From positions 6,229,243-6,293,242 of the forward strand of contig NW_024881279.1 in NCBI RefSeq assembly GCF_018691265.1: a DNA stretch of 64,000 bases, in the 5' to 3' direction. The notes under the pieces were generated by a model that did no database searches, was not told the origin of the DNA, and worked only from the letters and a program-made list of their open reading frames with translations. The DNA comes from Tyto alba. Lineage: Eukaryota > Chordata > Aves > Strigiformes > Tytonidae. This document shows, in pieces, positions 23,501-37,080 of the stretch; the stretch's first letter is position 1, and the number at the start of each line of letters is the position of its first letter. The position numbers and the translations under genes are program-made.

Positions 23501-24459
23501 TAACAAAGAGCATCATCACTTTTCAGAGAAAAAAAGCTGTATGTATCTTACAACTTTGTATAATAAAACTACAAATGGGAGATTAGATGGGGTGTTTAAT
23601 TCCTAGATTGGGTACATTAAAAAAAGGTTATTTAGGTTAAAAGAAATTTATTCACTCCTTGGCCAGGGCTGTAAATCAGTGAAGCTCCACTGAAAGCACG
23701 TAACTTAAGGAGATGCATACCAGGGAGGAGCTGACCTGTAATTTTTGGATCAGAAGGAATCACAGGAGATTCACTGTTAACCCACAGTGCTTATGCAGGC
23801 ACTTTGAACCTTTAGTCCTTTTATGTTTTGAGTTAAAACTAATATTTTTAAAGACAAAGCTATCACATGGTAGATACCTACAATTTCCAACAGACTGATG
23901 TGGGATCTGGCGTTTGTCTCTGGGATGCAATGGCAACAAGCCCCATCCTTCAGCATCCTTAGGGCTCTCTCCTGCCATGGCTGCTTTCCTTAAGGTTGGT
24001 GCAAAACCAGCTAAATCAAAAGCATTTCTGTTTTGGCAGGGACACAGCCAGGGCCATCTCCTGCCCTGCATGTCCCAGGCTGGCACTCAGCAGGAGCTGA
24101 AGGCACCCCTGGCTCGCAGCAGGCTGGGGAAACAGTGGCCTTGGCACGTGGCTGAGTACAGAGAGAGCAAAACAGACCAGAGGGCAAAAGTTTCTACTTG
24201 GCTGCACCCCATGTTTTCAGACACAAGCCACAGATTTTCTTTATATCCAGGTTCATTTAGCCCCTGCATGAGTCAGTGGGGATCTGCCATTACTGGAAGC
24301 TGATTCACGCCCACGGAACAAACTTCCTTAAGCTGCAGGAGTTTCACAGAGGATATTCTGGGCAAACACGTGTCCCTGACCTTCTGCTACTGCCATTACA
24401 AAAGGGCTCATTCAGTATGGGAGTGTCCAAGCTCCACATGTAATACTGCATTTCTTCTT

Positions 24460-24860
24460 CAGCTATGCAAATGATTATTTTCCACAACATGTTATTGGGG
24501 GATTTTACAGCTATTTCCCCCTCCGCCCAACTTCCTGAACCGCACAGTCCTGGTTTTCACCTTCGGTCTAACTTTGTACTCTGGTTGGTTTCAAATCAGC
24601 CATTCGGTGTGCTAATGAATGGATTAACTTTCTGCTTTCTGATAAATAGTAGGAAAACTGTTTCTGAATTATCAAAAAATAATTGGAATTAAAATTGTAA
24701 ATGGTTTCTATAAGGGACGTTTTTGTAATTAGTTGAATCCGTGTGATGGAAGCTATTATAAATAACAAAAAAATGTGTTTACCTAATCACTGGGAAAGTG
24801 CGCATTAGCTCTCTAATTAGAAGTCCCTCATGGCTCTACTACAAACTTTGGACATAACAT
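24460..24860. promoter_or_regulatory. Candidate conserved regulatory block (octamer plus homeodomain sites)
   Basis: A perfect POU octamer ATGCAAAT sits at 24465-24472, followed by atgattatttt. TAATTAG lies at 24726-24732, and the 10-bp palindrome tctaattaga at 24812-24821. The block is AT-rich and not repetitive. This composition is typical of developmental enhancers in gene-poor regions, but no alignment was possible here. Its target, if real, could be SPOCK1 or the expected downstream neighbour. Confidence 0.3.
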
Positions 24861-27800
24861 AATCTGTTTCATGCTTCCTTTAGCAGTCAAAGGAAACTCC
24901 ATCAGTTCCATTTTTGAATGTCCACAATTGTGAAGGCAGCTGCAAATTCAATTGCCAAACTCACACTCTTTTATCTCACACACCCCTGCGACCTCCCAGC
25001 ACCTTGTCCTGAGCACAACCCACAGACACTGAGAGCTAAACTGGGCTGTGCCACTCCAGCCACGGCCAACCCAACACATCCCTTGGTGCCACGGGAGGGA
25101 CAGCAGCAGGTTAAAAGTTTGAAACAGGTTCAAGCACACCTGGGTGCAAAGGGATAGGATGGAGCAAAGCCATGGCTGCTCTGGGCACTCTGCTGGGGGA
25201 TGTTGCTCCAGAAGAAATGCCATTTTCCATTAGCGTGAGCTTGGTTTGGTTTTGCTGTAAGCTGTCTTGCAAACTGCTCTCATGTTGAGGAGTGAAGACC
25301 TTTTGCTGCCCTGCCTTCCACACAGAATGAGGTTATCACAGGCAAAAAAAAGGGGCTTTCTTTTTAGACACTCTCATTCAACACATCCCACGTTTCTAAC
25401 TCCAGTGAAGCATCCCTGGAGCCCTCTGCTGATATTGCTGGGCAGGGATCAGAGCAATCCTAAATTCCCTGGGTAACAAGTACTTATAGTTATGAGCACC
25501 TGTAGGTTGCTATAGCTGTAGCTATCGTATGGGATGGTGAGGCTGTGTTGTGGATGGGGGGGATCACTGAATCCACAAAACAAATTCTTTAAAACAAACA
25601 AACAAAAAAACAACCAACCAAACAAACAAAAAAACACAACCATCCAGCAAACAGTTGTAGTACTTCACTGCATTTCACACAAAGCTCAAATAGCTGCTCC
25701 TAGTACACTTGTTCTATTTACAAAAACGAGAGCACTACAGCTAAAGTTATTTTTTAAATAACAATATCATACACATTCAGATGGAACTGCTGCGATACAA
25801 CTAGTTCATCTGATTGTGATTTCCACGTCTCTGAGAGCCAGGAGTGAGCTCTTGTCAGAGCCAACGGTGAGATGTACTTTATTGCACAAGTGTTTTTCAG
25901 CTCTATATCGAGTCAATGAGATGTTTTGTGTGCTCTGAATTAAGCACCTGCCTAAGCACATCCCTGGACTTGGCTGTAGGAAAGTGCTGCAGGTCTTTGG
26001 CACCGACAGCTCTTGGCTGCATCAGTGCAACGGGGCAACCTCCAGGTGTGGCAAGAGCCACAAGTTTTGCCCCCAGACGACATCACATCTGTTTCTGTCC
26101 CAGATATTTTATTTTGGGAAGATAAGAGAGTTTCTTGTAGGTCATGCAGGAAGGACAAATATGTAAGTGTCTGCAGACAGCAATGCTAATCACAATGGAT
26201 ATCATGGGTGAAGCAAGACTTTTGCAAAAAACTTTTCACTCCTAAGCTATCTCCCAAAGAAGTCTGGATATTTAATACAGCAAGGTTAGTATCTGATGAT
26301 TAAGTCACATTAGAACAGGGGTTTTTTAATACATTTGACCTATTTTGTGAATAATGAACACAGATTTATCCCTGTCATGCTAAATAGCTGTTTAAACCTG
26401 CTGTGTTAAACTGAGCAAAAATGAAGATTTTATTATGGTTACACAGATAAATTCATAAAGTAAGACTTTTTTTTAGGATCCGGTTTGTATGATGAAAATC
26501 CTCTTAAATGACTCAAAATACAAAACACTACTTAACAAATGAAAACACCATTTACCATTTAAAAATATATGACCTATTTCATATACTTAAGAAAATCTGT
26601 TCACTAGATACATCTGCCACAGTATCGAATTCTGCAAAGAGAGCAATGCTACATTTCATAGATAGCCTGACAATTAAAGTTGCTGTGCTGTTGTGATTGT
26701 CATAACATCACAGCACAAACATCCTCTGCACTTCAAGGTAACAACACAGAAAAAATGCTAATGTCATTTTTTCTTTAATATCACCTAGCAGGTAGGCAAG
26801 TAGAGGAAGTGTATGACTGACAGTGATGATTTCTGTTTTCCAGAATCTCAGAGCTAATTAAACTATTGAAGTTTTTGAGATCAAGAGAGGACAAATATGT
26901 ACTTTTGGAAATTAAGGTATTACAAGCTGCTTAGACACATGGAGATTTGCAGCCCCCATGGTAATGTAGATGTTTTCCTTGTCTTCAACTCCTTCCTCAA
27001 CCTGCTCCTCACCACACATGTCCATACTGGGACACAGCTCCAGGCTGTTTCCCACCCTCCATGAGTAGTTATTTTAGGTGTATAAGCACAGTTAATTTTT
27101 CAACACAGGAACACCAGCATCACTAGGAAAGCTGCTTGGCTCTGCCCACACAGGACATGGAAATGCAGAATCCCTCTCCAGTAAAGCAAGGAACAGCAAC
27201 CAGCAGCCCATGCCCAGCAGCTCTGCTCCTGCTCCAGGCATGCCAAAACTGATACAAGAGGTTTTACTGAGCAGGAGATGGTCCCACCATGACAAAAGAG
27301 ATATCACTCAGAAAGGTGCAACTCCATCACCCCGTAACGGAGAACTCGTTGATACCATACACCTCCTTTTTGCTATTAATTCCTTTAGAAGGCTTCTGTG
27401 CATTCTTTAGCATGGTAATACAATAAATAGTATCCATATAGGGAAAAAAATGCTGATAAAAATGGTCCAAACAGCAAAGAAACTGGGAGACAATATTCCA
27501 GAGCCGTAAAACCTGATTTCTCTCCCATCAGTACAAAAGTGCAAGTCAGTTAAACATGCTCATTTTCCAAACATTTGCATTAAAATCAGAGCATGGAGTG
27601 ACAGCAAGAATTAAGTAGTGCCTCCAGCCCAGTGGCAAGCAGAAACAAGGGGACAAAATCTACCCCAGGACAGCCTCTTGCTGGATGCTCTCCCGAGCAC
27701 ACACACAGGTACCAAAACTGCCCCAGGGCTGGAGAGATGTAACCCATCAGCTGGATGCCAGGTCTGAGCCCCTGAAGTATTACAGTGTAAAAATTACTAC

Positions 27801-28339
27801 TTCCACCTGAAAACTAATTTTTTTCATGAGTCTTCAGTTTCTTTTAAAATGGGCACGGTGATGCAAATTGTGAGTGTGAATGATAAATACCCATTTTTGT
27901 CCTGTTTTAATAACACATCTTGTTGTGGGCAGCAACAGCACATTAGATCCCAAGAACTGAGGATGTACGGCTGCTGTGTACAAAATAAGCTTGGTACTTT
28001 GCAAGTCTGGGGAGAGACATAGGTGCCCCAAATTACTGACAATCTGAATGAATTGCTCAGATTGTTACCTCAATGTAGGAGGCAAATACCCTGAAATCAA
28101 CTTCTATGTCCAATTTACTCTCTGTGACACCTGCACACATTTTAAAGGGTAATTTGTCATTTTGCTCCTCTTGTCACGTTATTTCAGGTTATGGGATCAT
28201 CAAGTCAAAACTTGGTTTTGATCCTCAGGTCCATAATCCAGAAGTGGAGAGTCAAAACACCCATTTTTTTTTCCCCCCCAGAAGAGAAGCCACAAGTTAA
28301 AAATAAAAGTAGATAGAGTGGGTAAATCACTCCTGCTTT
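24861..28339. other. Intergenic, no gene seen
   Basis: Only short unrecognised ORFs are present. A (CAAA)n-type low-complexity stretch lies at 25591-25640. No RNA gene or transposon was recognised. Confidence 0.7.
25591..25640. repeat. (CAAA)n low-complexity repeat
   Basis: About 50 bp of acaaac-type units with two A7 runs and an accaacc interruption. It is a simple repeat likely to vary in length. Confidence 0.85.
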
Positions 28340-28960
28340 TCTGTCGCCTTAAGTCCACTCAATTGTACGCACCTCCTTTATTATCCCACAGCCCGTAGTG
28401 GGAAAAGATCATTTCACGTCCAGGGATAACGTGACTTGCTGCATGGCCCGTGGATGATGGGAGGTGCGACACGAGCCCTCCAGGTAATTTATCTGCCTGC
28501 TTGTTTAGGAAGAGCCTCAGCCTGAAGCAGCAGCACCGGTAAATGGGTATGGTAAAGAGTGACAGGATGATAGTCGGTGATATACTGAGCAATTCAGGAC
28601 GCGGGGAACATAAAAAGAAAGAAGCAAGACGGTACTAAATGCAGTCCCGAGAGACAAAATGATAGAGCCAAAACACTAAAATATATATATACATAAACCA
28701 AATAAACCCATGACGCAAGTGGAGCGAGATGGGAGGGCAGAGCGGAGCGGGTCTCTCCAGAGGAAGCAATAGGCTGGGGGGAGCAGCGGAGGGTGAAGGG
28801 CACAAAAGCCAAAGCAGATGGATGAGCTGACACGGTGCTCAGCCCACGTAACCTTCGCAAGGGGTGGGTGCTGAACACCACGGTGCTGTTTCTGGGGTGC
28901 TCACCCATGTTTTCAGCCATAGTGGCAGGAGTATGGGGAGAAACTAAGTTTTGTGCGGCA
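28340..28960. other. CpG-enriched pocket in AT-rich intergenic DNA
   Basis: By hand count there are roughly 23 CpG dinucleotides in about 620 bp, several times the density of neighbouring DNA (for example gacgcgggg, ggagcggagcggg, gtgcgacacgagcc). GC content is moderate and the segment does not look like a classical strong CpG island. Several ORFs on the minus strand (28594-29034) are open but unrecognised. It could be a weak promoter for a noncoding RNA, a conserved element, or a relic of methylation-free sequence. Confidence 0.4.
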
Positions 28961-30080
28961 ACAACACACTGCAGCCATTGATCAGCTGCAGCCAGAGAAG
29001 CCTTATTTATGTGTCTCAAACTCAGCATTTGCATTTTTCCAAATGTGAAAGGCAGTTTTCATATGCCACTTTGCTAACTCTCCCAGAGCCCCATGTACAA
29101 GTGCCACGGCGCACAGGTGGGTGAAAGCACATTGGGAACCAGTTGCTGGAAAAGGGGCAGAGCCTTGCTACATGCCTTGTAGCCAGGACTCATCCCTGAA
29201 GGTCCCTTTAACCCTCGTGGGAGATCACACATCAGCCAGTGACAAACAGAAACCAGGGACCGCTGTAAGGACAGCTGCATGCCTTCACACAACCCCAAAA
29301 GGTGTGGCTGCTGCTTGCAGAAAAACATGTTATGTTCCAGTGAGGGCTTTAAAAAAAAACATTTCAATGCTTGTGAATTGCATTTTATACACAGATAAAG
29401 ATATACATATATATAAAATAGGTGTTACTCATCAGTAAACTTCCTTAATAATCAATTGTTAATTAAGTGCCACTGACCTAATAGATCTAAAGCAAATCCT
29501 TTTCTGAGACAGTAGAAATGCAGCCAATACCATTTATTGATTATGCATGTCACAGGCACTCGGGAGGAAAAGGTACCTTTTTTCCTGCCCCTTCAGAAAC
29601 AGCATGCCAGTAGTATCTGAAAAACAGAAATCACTATTACCAGAATAATTTCTTATTATCTAAGTCTTTTTGACTCCGGATGTGAGCACATTTTCTGTAG
29701 GAATAAAGATCCTAGGAGATGTCTTGTACCTACCCAGACTGTTATAGAGATGGAAAGAAATCAGTGTAATACTAAAAAATACTGAAAAACTGGCTTCTAT
29801 TCAATGTCTCTTGAACTTTTGCTGGAATGGCTGTTCCAGTGAAATGTACTGTACAATGCTGGCTCTTCCCAAAAAGAGATCATCCCTAAAATCCTTGGTC
29901 ATGTAAGTTCTTCCAATGCAACATTACTGAACCTGAACGAGATCTGCCTGAGACCTCAGCCTGTAGCCAAATCTAGACAAGCTTCCTGTTGAGACCTACT
30001 CTACTTTGCTGGGCTGCTACTTACCATTTACATATTAAAACCATAAATTCCTTCACTAACAAGAAACAATGCTCCTTACC

Positions 30081-30096
30081 TTTTTTTTTTTTTTTT
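30081..30096. repeat. Poly(T) run, 16 bp
   Basis: Homopolymer following cttacc. No target-site duplication was recognised around it. Confidence 0.85.
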
Positions 30097-31747
30097 CTTT
30101 TTAACACTATAAATCTTAGACTTAGAGCATTTTAAAAATGATTTTCAGTTGCTTTCTTGCTACTATCAATCAGAGATGCAATTCAATTCCACAGTGCTCT
30201 AGGGACTCAGTAGGTTAGAAAAAAGCAAATAGGAAAATAGAATGAATATTTTATTTTTGTTATTCATTGGAATAGCCAGAAAGCAGTCCTTGAAATCTGC
30301 TAAAAGTAATAGGAACTGGCTACCCTTTTAATATGCTCCTTTTTAAGGTGTCTATTAGAAGCCCAGAATACAGTTCAATATTCATTACATCAGCATGCCT
30401 CAAGTTTTTATTGAATCCCAAATTTCTTACGCGGTAGAGTTTATGCACTTTCTTGCTGACATTTTACTGTGGTTCAAACCTCCTTGGCATACTAGCAAGT
30501 TTGTGGGCATGCACATGAATGTGAGCGTGCGAGAGAGGGAGCACCCGTGCAAAACTTCATTTGAATGTATCTGTGCGTGATAACTGCGCACCACTACCTG
30601 TAGTTATATGGTCACCAGACAACCAAGGAGTAAACAGCAGCACTGTGCATAAGCCACACTTCTCAGTCAACATCTTATTTGTGAAAATTTCCTGAAATAG
30701 TTCTACCTGTGCCTTTTATTTGCTTTGTATATTCTCCTTGAAAAGTCCAAGTGTCAAAATCATTACAACCATCACTGATGCTCCAAACAGGCCATTTTTT
30801 GCTTCATTTCTACAAGAGGAGGTGATAAATATCAAAGTTCCCTCATTCTTCCTGAAAATCAAGCCAAGATTCCCATTGCCTCTGGGCATGAGTTTCCCAA
30901 CCCGGGATCTTATCATCTGGTAAGGGTAGAAGGAAGAATTAGGCACTTAAAATAAGGGAATAAGAAATACCTTAGTGGGTTTTTAATCCTGTATTGCAGA
31001 GAAGATGTTAGATCATTGGCTCATAAACTGTGTAGAATCCCACGTATATTCTCCCATTTTTTCAAGTGAAAAAAAAAATACTCTCAGTATCTCAGCTGGT
31101 TTCTAGTTTATCCTTGTATGGAATTATTTCACCTTCATCGAACTGGAGAACAAGCTGCCTTGTCACACGTTGACAGAAAGTATCTCCTCATTACCTGGTG
31201 ATTATGTGCAGATCCCTCACCAGAACCACCCTGTTTGGTCAGTAACAGGGTGACATGGAGATGCATCGTAGATGTGATAAAACAAGACTTCCTTAAAGCC
31301 AGATCAAAAAGATAGTAGACTGGACAGAGATTTATCTTTAGTGCCAGAAGCACATCCCAGTCAGCTTTACCAAAGGTAGACGAGTACTGAAAATGCCTTC
31401 TTGAGTGTCTTGGGAAGCCTGAATCCATGAGAAAACAGAACAACAGGAATAAACTCAAACAGTCCCAGGCTGGGACCTTCTTATTCTCATGAGGTTGGAC
31501 CCAGACCTGAACATGCCTCCGATTCCAAACCCAGGCTGCCAGCTGAGTCATCTGAGTAGCCTTGCAATCAGCAAGGGCAGAAATGCCCCAGCCTTTCCTG
31601 CCCTGGAGGAGAGACCCAAATTTCTGCAATGACAGTGCAAAGATGCCACAGGGAAGCCTGCAGCTAAGAAGGGCCTGCAGATCCCTTCATTCACACCAGC
31701 CGCCCCCATCTCCCTTGCTCTGCCTAATCCAAGTAATCTAGATAAGT

Positions 31748-31769
31748 AAAAAAAAAAAAAAAAAAAAAA
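31748..31769. repeat. Poly(A) run, 22 bp
   Basis: A long A-run that might be the tail of an old retrocopy. The sequence just upstream is not recognisable as a gene and I see no matching flanking duplication, so a simple expansion is equally likely. Confidence 0.85.
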
Positions 31770-32408
31770 CAAGCATGCCTCATTTTTCCTGACACCAGAA
31801 AAAGAGCAAATTAGCTGCCTTTGAGCAACAATTAGGAAGCAGAACATTTCTCTAGGCATTGCTACAGAAGTAGATCATCCCTTGGAGCAGAAGCCATAAT
31901 AGCTTTTGAATCATTATAAGCACTGCACATTCAAGCAACAGTGATTTGCACTGAAAATAATCTAAGGAAGACAGTGAAAGCAGCATTTATGTAAATAAAC
32001 TAACTTTAGCATTTTGATACATTTGCATTGCACAAGGGCTTTGTTTTTCTACACCAAGGGAACCTTATATAAGAGAAAGAAAATAAGGACAAAAGGGATT
32101 AAAGGGCTTCAAGGATTTTAATATTTCACTTTCTTTGGTGAACAGCTACTTTCCACAATCTGATACTAAATGCAAATCATTGCAGCCAAATTCAATTCTG
32201 TGTTTACCAATGCAATTTCAGGTTGATATTAAATCGTCAGATTTACTCAAACCCAATGAAAATTGCACATCAATCACAATGTCTGTATCAGAACCAGAGC
32301 TGAGATATTTTAGAAAGAGCTCTGAGAAATTGCCACTCCGAAAAAAGGTAATCTTGAAGCTGCTACTCCTGCAGGACCCTAACACCATCCCTAGCCACCT
32401 GGATCTCT

Positions 32409-32585
32409 GCAGTGTTTAAAAAAAAAACAAACAAACCACCAAACAAACAAACAAAAAAAAAAACCACACACACACAAAAAAGAAAAAAAAACCCACACAA
32501 AAAAATAAAGCCACACCACTTTTTTAAATAAAAAAAGGCAGCAAAATAAGAAGGAACAAAATAATAATAAAAAAATAAAAGGTCT
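32409..32585. repeat. A-rich low-complexity block (about 180 bp)
   Basis: Long A-runs are interspersed with caaac, ccacac and aataat units, giving a strongly strand-asymmetric A-rich region. It includes several (CAAA)n and (CA)n segments. No coding content. Confidence 0.85.
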
Positions 32586-35500
32586 TTTGGAAGAAAAAGT
32601 GGAGATGTGCAGCTCTGCAGGGTGCAGAATTCAGAAGGTTTTAACTAACTGCACTTCTGCAGTGTAAAACAAACAAAACACGTATTTCCAGGACTACCTA
32701 GTTAAATTAATGCAGCTGAGTTTTAAAGTCTGTTTGCCCAATTCAACTATAGGAACCGATTTCAGTTAAACTGTTATTCCCTGAGGGATTTTGCTTCAGC
32801 TTTATTTGTTTTTACACTTATTTTAGTTAAACTATTTCAATTTTGCCTACAGGAAGACTGCTCTGATTTAAAAATACAGTCACAGGAAACAAACAAAACT
32901 GTCCAATGATGCCAATTTTACCAACAAAAAGCTGAATTCCTCATGTGGTGGTACCCGCTATGGTATCACTTTTCTCTCATTGCTAGAAAAATAATGCCAG
33001 GGTAGCAATCAACAGCTTTAACAGTAAAATACAAATACGGTCCTTCTGGAGAATCTTCCCTGTCCCCCGTCTAGCCAAGTTAACCCTGATGGGACTTTTT
33101 TAGGCAGGTGAATTTATGTGGAGTGCACACTGCATACATCTTCATTGACCGGCCTCATGGCTCCGGCACCATTGACCTCTGAGAGCTTCAGCACAAATTA
33201 AGATGTCCAGGCAAGTTTTGAATAATTTGTTTCACAATGTCAAGAGTCCTTGATAGAGGTAGGAAAAACCAGTGCCAAGCGAGGCCAAGTCCTCACACAA
33301 CTCTTACTTAACATCCTTTATGCTGCAGGGTTTCTGATGGGTTGAGAGCCTGATGGATGAACCTGCAGTCACTTCTTTATCGATGGCAGAGTTTTCAGCC
33401 TTTGCTCCAGAGATACTCAAAGGTCACCGACACGCTGGCCCCGTGCCCTGCGTTTTACCAGGGAGGGACTGTAGCCTTTGAGTGCTTTGATCACAGCGCA
33501 AAGTGCTTCAGCCTGAGCCTCTGAAAAAAAGCAACAGAGGTGCCTGCTTCTCTGGAAAACATCTCAAGGAGGTGGCACGTGCGGCAGAGATGTGCCAATG
33601 AGTTGTTGCAATAATTGGCAACAAGGCATGTGGAGGACAGCAAAAGCCTAAGCAGTTTTGCAGAGAATAAAGCGACGTGTACGAAGTAAAAAAGATATCC
33701 AACACAAGAAAAGTTGTGCTGGGCATTACCATTCTCTGCATGTCTCACTTGAAGCATTGCAGATGTTGCATTTATCAACTCAATCATATTAAGTGGCAAG
33801 ACGAGAGCCTGAACACTGCAGCTGTGGAGCTCTGGCAGCACAGCACCACTCCCTCTGCCTCAGCGACCCTGCTTTGGGACTTTGGCACTTATCCTAGCCA
33901 AGGGACTGCCCAAAGCCATTTTCTATGGCCAACAAAAACACGAGTGATAGACCAACAAGACAGTTACAGGGGCACAGATGAAACAATTTGAATCTTCACC
34001 CAAGGCGTGGGTGATCAAAGCAAAAGAGCATTTGCTCAGACACAGGATGTGCAATGGCACTGTCAAACCCAGGAGCAACCCCAGCTTGACATTGCATCGC
34101 ACAGAGATGTCAGAGGGCTCAGCAAGCACCAGGAGCCACATCTCAGATGCCTGTAGCTGCCAAAGTCCTGCAAAGTTGAACTCCTCTCATGCCAAGGAAG
34201 CCACAAAATCCTTTCTCAAAGTGATAGCACTGACACATCACAGGATGTTCACACATTTTCTATCCATAAAAAAAGGGGAGCACGTTACAGCTGTACTGAA
34301 AGGCTGTGGAGAACCTTGTTGATGAGCAGAGGACCAACACACAAGAGCAATTCTGCAGCCACAGCAATACTCCAGTCCTGTCTACACTGCACAGCAAGGG
34401 AGTGCTCCATTCACATGAGTGAGAACAGGCTTGAAAAGCCATGGCTGCAGTCAGCATGCTTCCATCCCAGCACGGCATGAGGCTCACTCCTGCTATTTTA
34501 TGATTTTGTTGTATATAATTTTCTCTTAGACAAGGTTTGGAAATCTGAGGCAACTATATTTTATAAAATAAATTGAGTTCTCTCCTATCTGCATAATAAA
34601 TATTAAAACATCATCACTGCAATTTTAGGCAGGGAATGTTTATGTAAGAACATTGTGCAGATGTGGTGAAAGGCTAATAAAGCGATGCTAATTATCTAAT
34701 CAATCTTTCTTAACCTTTGTCTTAGACACTACATAGAGTTTATGCTAAGCTTAGACCCATTCTTCAGGGTCTAAATAATGTTGTAATCATAGCTGTACTG
34801 TGTGGGTTCATTGGAAACTTCTCTTTAAATGCAACATTGTCAGTTTACACAGAAATCTGTCTATAGGCCATCTGTTGCAGAAACCGGTCATTATCAATTT
34901 CATCAATCTGTTCCCAAATTTTGCAGATGCCAGCCACTAGGAACCATCTGTTAGTGTCAAAAAAGTAACAATTCAATAAGCAGACTATTTGGGGAGGAGG
35001 TGGTGAAATATGCTGCAATATTTGGCACAAAAGGCAAACTTGTTAATTGTTGCAGTTTTACTACTGACCTACAACTTCTTTCGGAGCAATGCCAAACTCA
35101 TTGATTAGCCATCAGCGGGAGGGAGATTTCCAGAAGACAGTAATAACCATCAGCAGTAATGAAACTGGACACCTACTCCTGCCGTAACATATTGTCCAAC
35201 AGCATCCAGGCTGGTGCCAGCAGTGACTTTCCCAAAGTCACCAGTGCAATTTGAGCAGCCTTGAATGATTACCTCTAGCAGTAGTTTAAATAAGACAGAA
35301 TGTATAAATGGGCTGAGATTGCACTTTTTCATGGATTTGTTCAGTCTTGTGAAATAAAACAAATTCCATATCTGTTTCTCAAATGACCATCCCTCACTGC
35401 GACACACGACTGCTGGGACCATCTGGACAACCAAAAATCGAAATGCCTTGAGCCCTCCACTGTGATCTGGCAAGACATGTAGCTCTTGCAGAGGCTGCAT

Positions 35501-36610
35501 CTCTTTACAGTCCCACTAGAAAAAGTTGCCAAAACCATGCCGAGTGGCAGGCTGGGGCCAACCTCAGAGCTGTGGGTGTCAGGGCCCATGGTGGGGCCGG
35601 GACCTGGGTTTCATCTTCTCAGAAGTGGTAGAAGAGATAAATGGCATGGTTTGGTCAAAAAAATCTTTTTGTCTCTCATCTTATCTGTAAGCTCACACAT
35701 TAACCATTAAACCCAGAAACTTGGATATGAACCATCCTGATACTAGTCATTTGACTATCACCAAATTCTTCTGGCCTTATATATCCATTACCTCCACAAG
35801 GTTTGCTTGTGGAAGAAGACACCTCTGCTGAAGCCACTGCAGTTGCCTGCATGCCATAATGTCTATGGATGCAGAATCATTAGAACTGAAGAGTTTTGTA
35901 CAAAGTGAAGCACAGGCTGAAAAGAAAATGAAAGATACGGCAGACATGGTGATACTTAACTGCTGGCCAGAACTCATGACCCCTGCTGACAATTGTGTTT
36001 TCCCTTTGCTTTTCTTGTCCATACAGAAGCCTACTTTCACAAAAACCTGGCAGATAAATACATAACACTGGAATAATAAAACTCAGAACCTCAGTGTTAA
36101 TGAACTACCCTTGCAGCAAGAGAAAAAATGCCATTTGTTTCCAGACACAGCTTTCTCAAGAAACAAAAATCACAATTCAGGTTCAATTTGTATGCATTCA
36201 GAAAGTGTTTCCATTTGCAGTTTCTAATGGGCATTTTTATTTGGGTCAGCTGCATAATTGTATAAGCAGTCATTCTCTAGGAAAGCTGCTTTGTGCATAC
36301 AGTCATCTTTGGGACTCTTTCACTTCAGTAATTTGGGTTAAATCTTTATCTGTCTCAATGTCATTTAAAATTGCAATAAAAAAGACCAAGCCGTTTTCTT
36401 CAGCCAAAATAAAAAGACAGTATCTGCAAAACTACCCTACCATCTAATCATCATCTTCAGGCCTTGCAATTCCTTAAATATATTCTGGTAACAAAACTAT
36501 ATCAGAAGAACACACACAACTCCCCTTGCAACAGCTCCAGTTCAGGACAGCACCCATGCATCTTACATATCTTTCTGGACTAATGCTTGTTCTCATGTCT
36601 ATACATTCCT

Positions 36611-36645
36611 ACACACACACACACACACATATATAGATATATATG
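36611..36645. repeat. (AC)9 and (TA)n microsatellite
   Basis: (AC)9 at 36611-36628 passes into a TA-rich stretch (atatatagatatatat). Typical polymorphic dinucleotide repeat. Confidence 0.9.
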
Positions 36646-37080
36646 CACACACAAAGAAGCATGTGAAAGTACTGCATTAACTATTGCTTATACTGACAAG
36701 CTGCAATGGCTCTTCCAATCTGACCTTTGAAGACATTTCCTTTGGGTACACATTCCCCATAAATCACAGCTGGAAGGAGCCAAGTTGGGGCTGATCAATG
36801 TGCAGGGCAGGAGCAAGTGCTCTTCATCAAGAAAGGAGTGTGGAGGTAGGCCAAGATGAACAAGGGAGTAGATTCATATGTTAGGGCTCCACAAGCCCTA
36901 ATTAAATGTTCATCAGTACTGTTGGGGGACAAAGAAATGCAAATGTTACACTGAGGAGGTGAGTGCTGGGGTAGGCAGGCAGGAGGCAGCAAGAGAAGCT
37001 GATATTTGTAAACATTTTACAGGAATTGAAATAGCTGAGCAGTTTGCTGGTAGAAGAAATAGAAAAAAAAAATAAAAGCT

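Larger units (their letters stand above)
14991..24459. other. Intergenic, no gene seen
   Basis: AT-rich unique sequence follows the SPOCK1 end. ORFs are short (up to about 100 codons) and unrecognised on both strands. It holds CA/TG microsatellite sequence with a perfect palindrome at 16.1 kb, an 18-bp two-copy repeat at about 18175-18210 (ttgcaggttttgagagac), a cluster of TAAT-type homeodomain sites at 19.02-19.06 kb, and a T14 run at 20554-20567. No retroviral, LINE or tRNA signature was recognised. Confidence 0.7.
28961..37080. other. Intergenic, no gene seen
   Basis: Contents are simple repeats (T16 at 30081-30096, A22 at 31748-31769, an A-rich block at 32409-32585, and (AC)9 plus TA at 36611-36645) in otherwise unique AT-rich sequence. 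ORFs reach 164 codons (minus strand, 31135-31629) but match no family I know and show no flanking splice pattern. No gene is supported. Confidence 0.65.

Noticed and set aside
31135..31859. Minus-strand ORFs of 164 and 103 codons beside a poly(A/T) run, considered as a retrocopied gene
   Set aside because: No recognisable protein, no target-site duplication seen, and the A-run is on the wrong side for these ORFs to be a simple processed copy.
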